Shown here: positions 31,765 to 35,101 of the stretch, in pieces
Numbering within the stretch: position 1 is the stretch's first letter
How the letters are laid out: every line of letters begins with the position of its first letter
NCBI RefSeq assembly: GCF_006636215.1
Contig: NZ_VIFM01000107.1
Coordinates: 1 to 35,101 of the forward strand
Length of the DNA stretch: 35,101 nt
Source: Myxococcus llanfairpwllgwyngyllgogerychwyrndrobwllllantysiliogogogochensis
Lineage (GTDB): Bacteria > Myxococcota > Myxococcia > Myxococcales > Myxococcaceae
Direction: 5' to 3'
Notes under the pieces: model-generated
What the model was told of the DNA's origin: nothing
Database searches by the model: none
The model's input: only the letters and a program-made list of their open reading frames with translations
Made by a program: the position numbers and the translations under genes

Positions 31765-33100
31765 ACCCACGCGCAGACCCGTGCCCGGCGCGTGGCTGCG
31801 CGCCGTCGCTCGGAAGATGAAGGCGTGGGCGGAGTCCGTGCTCTCCGAGGAGGAGAGCGACTTCGCCGCGGCGCTCGCCCAGGCGCGCGTGTCGCTGGAC
31901 GCCCCACGTGCCGACGTGAGCCCGGACGGCGCCGAGGTTGCCCGTGTCCCCGCCGCGCCCGTCACCGTGACGGCGCCCGCGGTGGGGCTGGGGGCTCCGG
32001 AGCACTGGCTCCGCGATATCCAGGCGCGGCGCACCGGGGGGCCTCCCGCCGACTGGGTGGCCCGGGTGCGGAAGGTCGCGCCCCATCTCGTCGAGGGGCT
32101 TCCGGAAGCGGAGGCACCGCTGCCGGTGAGTGACGCCCACCTCTCGTTCCGCGCGCGGATGTTGCTCTCGGCATCGTCGAGCGCCGCGCCTGCCTCAACG
32201 AATGCTCCGTCATCGGCTCCTCCGCCCAGACGCGACGCCGCGCGTCCGTCAGCCGGCCCTGAGCGGGTCTCGCAGCGGCCTGCCACGCAAGCGCCCTCGG
32301 AGCGGGGGCCCTCCGCGTCGGCGCGCGGTGAAGGGGGCTCCGAGACTTCCGGGCGGCAGGGGCCCGTGGGTGTTCCTCGCGAGGCGCCTCGACACGCCTC
32401 GAAGGTGTCGCCCCTGTCGATGCCGAATCCCTTCGCTGCGCCATCGCCTCCGACGCCCGTTCCCATGGACGCGGGGCGGCTCCTGGCCGAGGTGGCCATC
32501 ACCCCCACCCCGTCGTTGATGCATGGAGGGCCGGCCTTCGCCAACCCGGTGATGGTGGCCTCCACCCCCGCGTCGCCTTCGGAGGTGTGCGTGCCGCCCC
32601 TGCGGGAAGAGGACCGCGAGCGGAACCTGTGCGCTTCGGGATATCCCCAAGGCATCTCCGCGTCCCAGGCGCTGGGGCTGCAAGGCGTCCCCGTGAAGGC
32701 GGCGCCCCCGGTGCCTCGGCGCGCAACGCCCCGGTTCACCGGCGAGCCGTGGGGGCCACGTCGACGTCAGGCCGAACTCCAGGAGGAGGCGCGCCCGGCG
32801 GTGCAGCGGGACGTGTCGCTGGAGCGCACACCCCTGTTCGCTCCCCGCACCTGGACGGAGGCCGAGGAGGATGGGAGGCGCGGCGCGAGCGCACGGGAGC
32901 AGGAGGAGGCTTCGACGGCGCGCTTCGCCACCCCCGTGAGGGAGGAGCCACCGGGTGCGCCCGAGGAATCGGCCACGACCGACCCGGCTTCCTGGCCGGA
33001 GCTTCCGTCCGCCCTGGCCCCGGAGTCTCCGGACGTCGCCCAGGAACTTCGGCTCTGGACGCGGCTGCGCCGGCTCGAGCGCGAGCAGCGGGGTGAGTGA
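31757..33100 (+). CDS. Pro/Ala-rich protein of unknown function in the CIS operon
   Basis: About 447 residues from GTG 31757, which overlaps the tube stop (ATG 31817 is an alternative). A short folded-looking N-terminal part (AWLRAVARKMKAWAESVLSE and HWLRDIQARRTGGPP, WVARVRKVAPHLVEGL) is followed by about 250 residues rich in Pro, Ala, Ser and Arg with no apparent fold. The protein ends in a short charged helix (LRLWTRLRRLEREQRGE). It occupies the slot between tube and LysM baseplate genes, where PVC-type systems have a small protein of unknown role (Pvc6). Homology to that cannot be claimed. It may be a disordered adaptor or luminal or baseplate accessory. It is tightly coupled on both sides. 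Confidence 0.8.
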   Translation: MAEPTRRPVPGAWLRAVARKMKAWAESVLSEEESDFAAALAQARVSLDAPRADVSPDGAEVARVPAAPVTVTAPAVGLGAPEHWLRDIQARRTGGPPADWVARVRKVAPHLVEGLPEAEAPLPVSDAHLSFRARMLLSASSSAAPASTNAPSSAPPPRRDAARPSAGPERVSQRPATQAPSERGPSASARGEGGSETSGRQGPVGVPREAPRHASKVSPLSMPNPFAAPSPPTPVPMDAGRLLAEVAITPTPSLMHGGPAFANPVMVASTPASPSEVCVPPLREEDRERNLCASGYPQGISASQALGLQGVPVKAAPPVPRRATPRFTGEPWGPRRRQAELQEEARPAVQRDVSLERTPLFAPRTWTEAEEDGRRGASAREQEEASTARFATPVREEPPGAPEESATTDPASWPELPSALAPESPDVAQELRLWTRLRRLEREQRGE

Positions 33101-33849
33101 TGGAGCGCGTGGCCTTCCTCATCGAGCCCGGCGGTGAGCGCATCGGGTGTCTGCTCAACCCGGAGACGCTCGTCGTGCGTCGAGAGGCGGGGCTGCGCCC
33201 GAGGCGCGCGCTGGGAGGCTCGCTGCCGTGGGGTGGGCCCGGAGACGACCCGCTGCTCTTCACTGGTGGCGGCACCACCGAGATGACGTTGGACCTGCTC
33301 TTCGATGTCTCGCTCTCCGGCTCCACCCTGGAGACGGAGGACGTGCGGGAGCTCACCGAGCCTTTGTGGCGCCTGGCGGAGAACGGCCTGCGAGAAGATG
33401 GCGGCATGCGTCCCTCGCTGGCGCGCATGGTGTGGGGCAAGCGGCTCAACTTCCTGGGCGTGGTGGCCGCCGTCGCGGAGCGACTGGAGCACTTCACGGC
33501 GACGGGGGCGCCTCGGCGCTCGTGGCTGCGCCTTCGGTTGGTGCGAGTGGAGGACGAGACGGGCCTCAGGGAGCCGGTGGAGCGCGGCGAGCCGCCAGAC
33601 GCGGACGCCGTGGAAGCCGCCCTGACGCCGGAGGACTACGAGGCCCACACGGTGCTCGGGACCGAAGAGGGGGACGACGGCATGCCGGCCTCCGGGCAGC
33701 GCCTGGATGAAATCGCGCACCAGCGCTACGGCGACCCGTCGATGTGGCGCCTCATCGCCGCGCTCAACGGCATCTCAGACCCCTCGCGCATTCCCGCCGG
33801 ACAGGTGCTGCGCCTGCCCACGCCCGAAGCGCTTCGGAGGGTGATGTGA
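33100..33849 (+). CDS. LysM-containing CIS baseplate protein (Pvc7-like)
   Basis: 249 residues, ATG 33100 overlapping the preceding TGA (GTG 33097 is possible). The N-terminal part matches the CIS tube/baseplate fold: IGCLLNPETLVVRREAG and GGTTEMTLDLLFDVSLSGS. The C-terminal ~50 residues form a LysM-like motif (GQRLDEIAHQRYGDPSMWRLIAALNGI and GQVLRLP). LysM baseplate proteins (Pvc7, T4 gp53-like) join the tube base to the spike hub. The preceding and following genes overlap it by 1 and 4 bases. Confidence 0.92.
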   Translation: MERVAFLIEPGGERIGCLLNPETLVVRREAGLRPRRALGGSLPWGGPGDDPLLFTGGGTTEMTLDLLFDVSLSGSTLETEDVRELTEPLWRLAENGLREDGGMRPSLARMVWGKRLNFLGVVAAVAERLEHFTATGAPRRSWLRLRLVRVEDETGLREPVERGEPPDADAVEAALTPEDYEAHTVLGTEEGDDGMPASGQRLDEIAHQRYGDPSMWRLIAALNGISDPSRIPAGQVLRLPTPEALRRVM

Positions 33850-35101
33850 GCCAGTTGCGAGGGTTGCCCGAGCTGCGCATCGAGGTGGACGGCGCGCCGC
33901 TGCCGACGGGGGATTTGCGCTCGCTCGCGTCCATCCAGGTGTCGCAGCGACTGGCGCTGCCCACGCAGTGCGAGCTGACCTTCACCGACCCGCGCGGCGT
34001 CCTGGCGACCTCCGGTCTTCCTCCGGGGACCTCGCTGCGCGTCGCGGCCTCGTCGTCGCTGGAGGACCTCTTTCTCGGGGAGGTGACGGCCGTCGAGTTC
34101 TCGCATGCGCGAGGCGGCGCGCGCGAGGTGCGGGTGCGCGGCTATGACGTCCTGCACCGCCTGCGCAAACGGCAGCCGGTGCGCGCGCACGTCCAGGTGA
34201 CGCTGGAGGACCTGGCGAAAGAGCTCGTCTCCGGATTGGGGCTCTCCGTGAAGGCCGCGTCCTCCGGGCCGCTGTGGCGCTACCTCATCCAGCATGGCCA
34301 GTCCGACTTGGAGCTGCTGGTGGAGTACGCGGACCGCTGCGGGCTGTTCCCCATCCTCCACGGCGACACGCTGCGACTGGTGACGCTGGAGGGTGAGGGC
34401 ACGCCCGTGTCGCTGCGGTTGGGCGAGTCGCTGCTGGAGGCCTCCATCGAGGTCAATGGCGACGCGGCCTGTCGCGAGGTGTCCGCCGAGGGCTGGGACG
34501 TGCTGCGCGCGGAGGCCCACGCGGGTCGCGCGGACGTGCCCCGGGTGGGACGGGACGTGGAGGCGGGAGTCTCGCCGGAGCGCGTGGGTGGCGAGTCGCG
34601 TCGCTCGTTGGTGGATGAGGCGGCGGAGGGCATCCCCCACGTCGAGTCGGCGGCGCAGGCGGAGCTGGACCACCGGGGCGCGCGCGAGGTGGTGCTCACC
34701 GGCCTTGCCGAGGGCGACGCGAGGCTGCGGCCCGGCGCGCGCGTGGACGTGGCGGGCGTGGCCTCGCTGGTGGCGGGGCGCTACGTGCTCACCAGCGTCA
34801 CGCACCGCATCGACGCCAGACAGGGCTTCGTCTCGGAGTTGTCCTCCGAGCCTCCCGCGCGAAGGCCCCGGGCACGGGCGTCCGCGGTGACGCTGGGCAT
34901 GGTGAGCCGGGTGGATGACCCGGATGGGCGGGGCCGCGTGCGGGCGACGCTGCCTTCGTATGGGGGCGTGGAGACGGACTGGATGCAGGTGCTGGCGGCG
35001 GGCGGCGGCTCCGGCAAGGGGCTGATGCTGTTGCCGGACGTGGGGGACACGGTGCTGCTCGCGCTGGGTGGAGAGGACCCGGCGCGGGGCGTGGTGGTGG
35101 G
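33846..35101 (+). CDS. VgrG/gpD-like spike hub protein, 5' part (runs off the window)
   Basis: Starts with GTG 33846, overlapping the LysM gene stop by 4 bases; 418 codons are in the window. The N-terminal part (LRIEVDGAPLPTGDLRSLAS, CELTFTDPRG) and the middle (QPVRAHVQVTLEDLAKELVS and YLIQHGQSDLELLVEYADRC) are those of phage late-control gpD and VgrG hub proteins. A gp5-like OB-fold begins at about residue 355 (LGMVSRVDDPDGRGRVRATL, TDWMQVLAAGGGSGKGLMLL, LLPDVGDTVLLAL). The protein should form the trimeric spike below the tube that carries PAAR tips, making it the expected docking site for tip-bearing effectors. Confidence 0.95.
   Translation, partial: MSQLRGLPELRIEVDGAPLPTGDLRSLASIQVSQRLALPTQCELTFTDPRGVLATSGLPPGTSLRVAASSSLEDLFLGEVTAVEFSHARGGAREVRVRGYDVLHRLRKRQPVRAHVQVTLEDLAKELVSGLGLSVKAASSGPLWRYLIQHGQSDLELLVEYADRCGLFPILHGDTLRLVTLEGEGTPVSLRLGESLLEASIEVNGDAACREVSAEGWDVLRAEAHAGRADVPRVGRDVEAGVSPERVGGESRRSLVDEAAEGIPHVESAAQAELDHRGAREVVLTGLAEGDARLRPGARVDVAGVASLVAGRYVLTSVTHRIDARQGFVSELSSEPPARRPRARASAVTLGMVSRVDDPDGRGRVRATLPSYGGVETDWMQVLAAGGGSGKGLMLLPDVGDTVLLALGGEDPARGVVV

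Noticed and set aside
1..35101. CRISPR arrays, tRNA/rRNA genes and insertion sequences
   Set aside because: No regularly spaced repeats, no tRNA-like cloverleaf, no rRNA sequence and no transposase were recognised by eye on either strand.

Overview
The window looks like a chromosomal stretch from a myxobacterium, most likely Myxococcaceae (Myxococcus/Corallococcus-like). It is very GC-rich with strong G/C at third codon positions. It carries many lipoproteins and large secreted hydrolases, an FHA protein, and a DUF2169/DUF4150 toxin module next to a phage-tail-like contractile injection system (CIS). No rRNA, tRNA, CRISPR array or insertion sequence was recognised.

Layout. 1-4.0 kb: a membrane protein cut by the window edge, an FHA protein, a small Cys-rich lipoprotein and a large lipoprotein with a hydrolase-like GxSxG motif. 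4.1-9.3 kb: metabolic genes. Three leftward genes (amidase, 6-phosphofructokinase, acyl-CoA ligase) are followed by a rightward glucosamine-6-phosphate deaminase. 9.3-12.5 kb: a VWA-domain protein and an M43-type zinc metalloprotease lipoprotein, the latter with weaker codon bias and next to a gene-poor stretch. 13.0-16.5 kb: a lytic transglycosylase with a basic Ala/Lys/Pro tail downstream of a TetR regulator, a divergent membrane di-iron hydroxylase with a dyad between them, a lipoprotein and an outer-membrane-barrel-like protein.

16.8-26.7 kb is the most interesting part: eight genes all pointing right. First come an OmpA-type peptidoglycan-binding protein and an 890-residue protein with three peptidoglycan-hydrolase-like regions (Amidase_2, M23-like, M15-like). 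Neither has a signal peptide. Next is a lipoprotein of unknown function. Then comes a tight module: DUF2169 adaptor, a ketosynthase-like protein that appears to lack all three catalytic residues, a DUF4150 PAAR-like protein with a C-terminal nuclease-like toxin domain, an SMI1/KNR4 protein and a DUF3396 protein, both immunity-type families. The pattern is that of effectors loaded on a contractile system, with their adaptors and immunity proteins.

26.8-29.1 kb holds a leftward secreted CocE/S15 hydrolase. From 29.4 kb to the window end runs a CIS operon: a DUF4255 cap protein with a carboxypeptidase-regulatory-like domain, sheath, tube, a 447-residue Pro/Ala-rich protein, a LysM baseplate protein and a VgrG/gpD-like spike cut by the window edge. 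The gene joints are overlapping or within a few bases. Whether the upstream effector genes are cargo of this CIS or of a type VI system elsewhere cannot be settled from the window.
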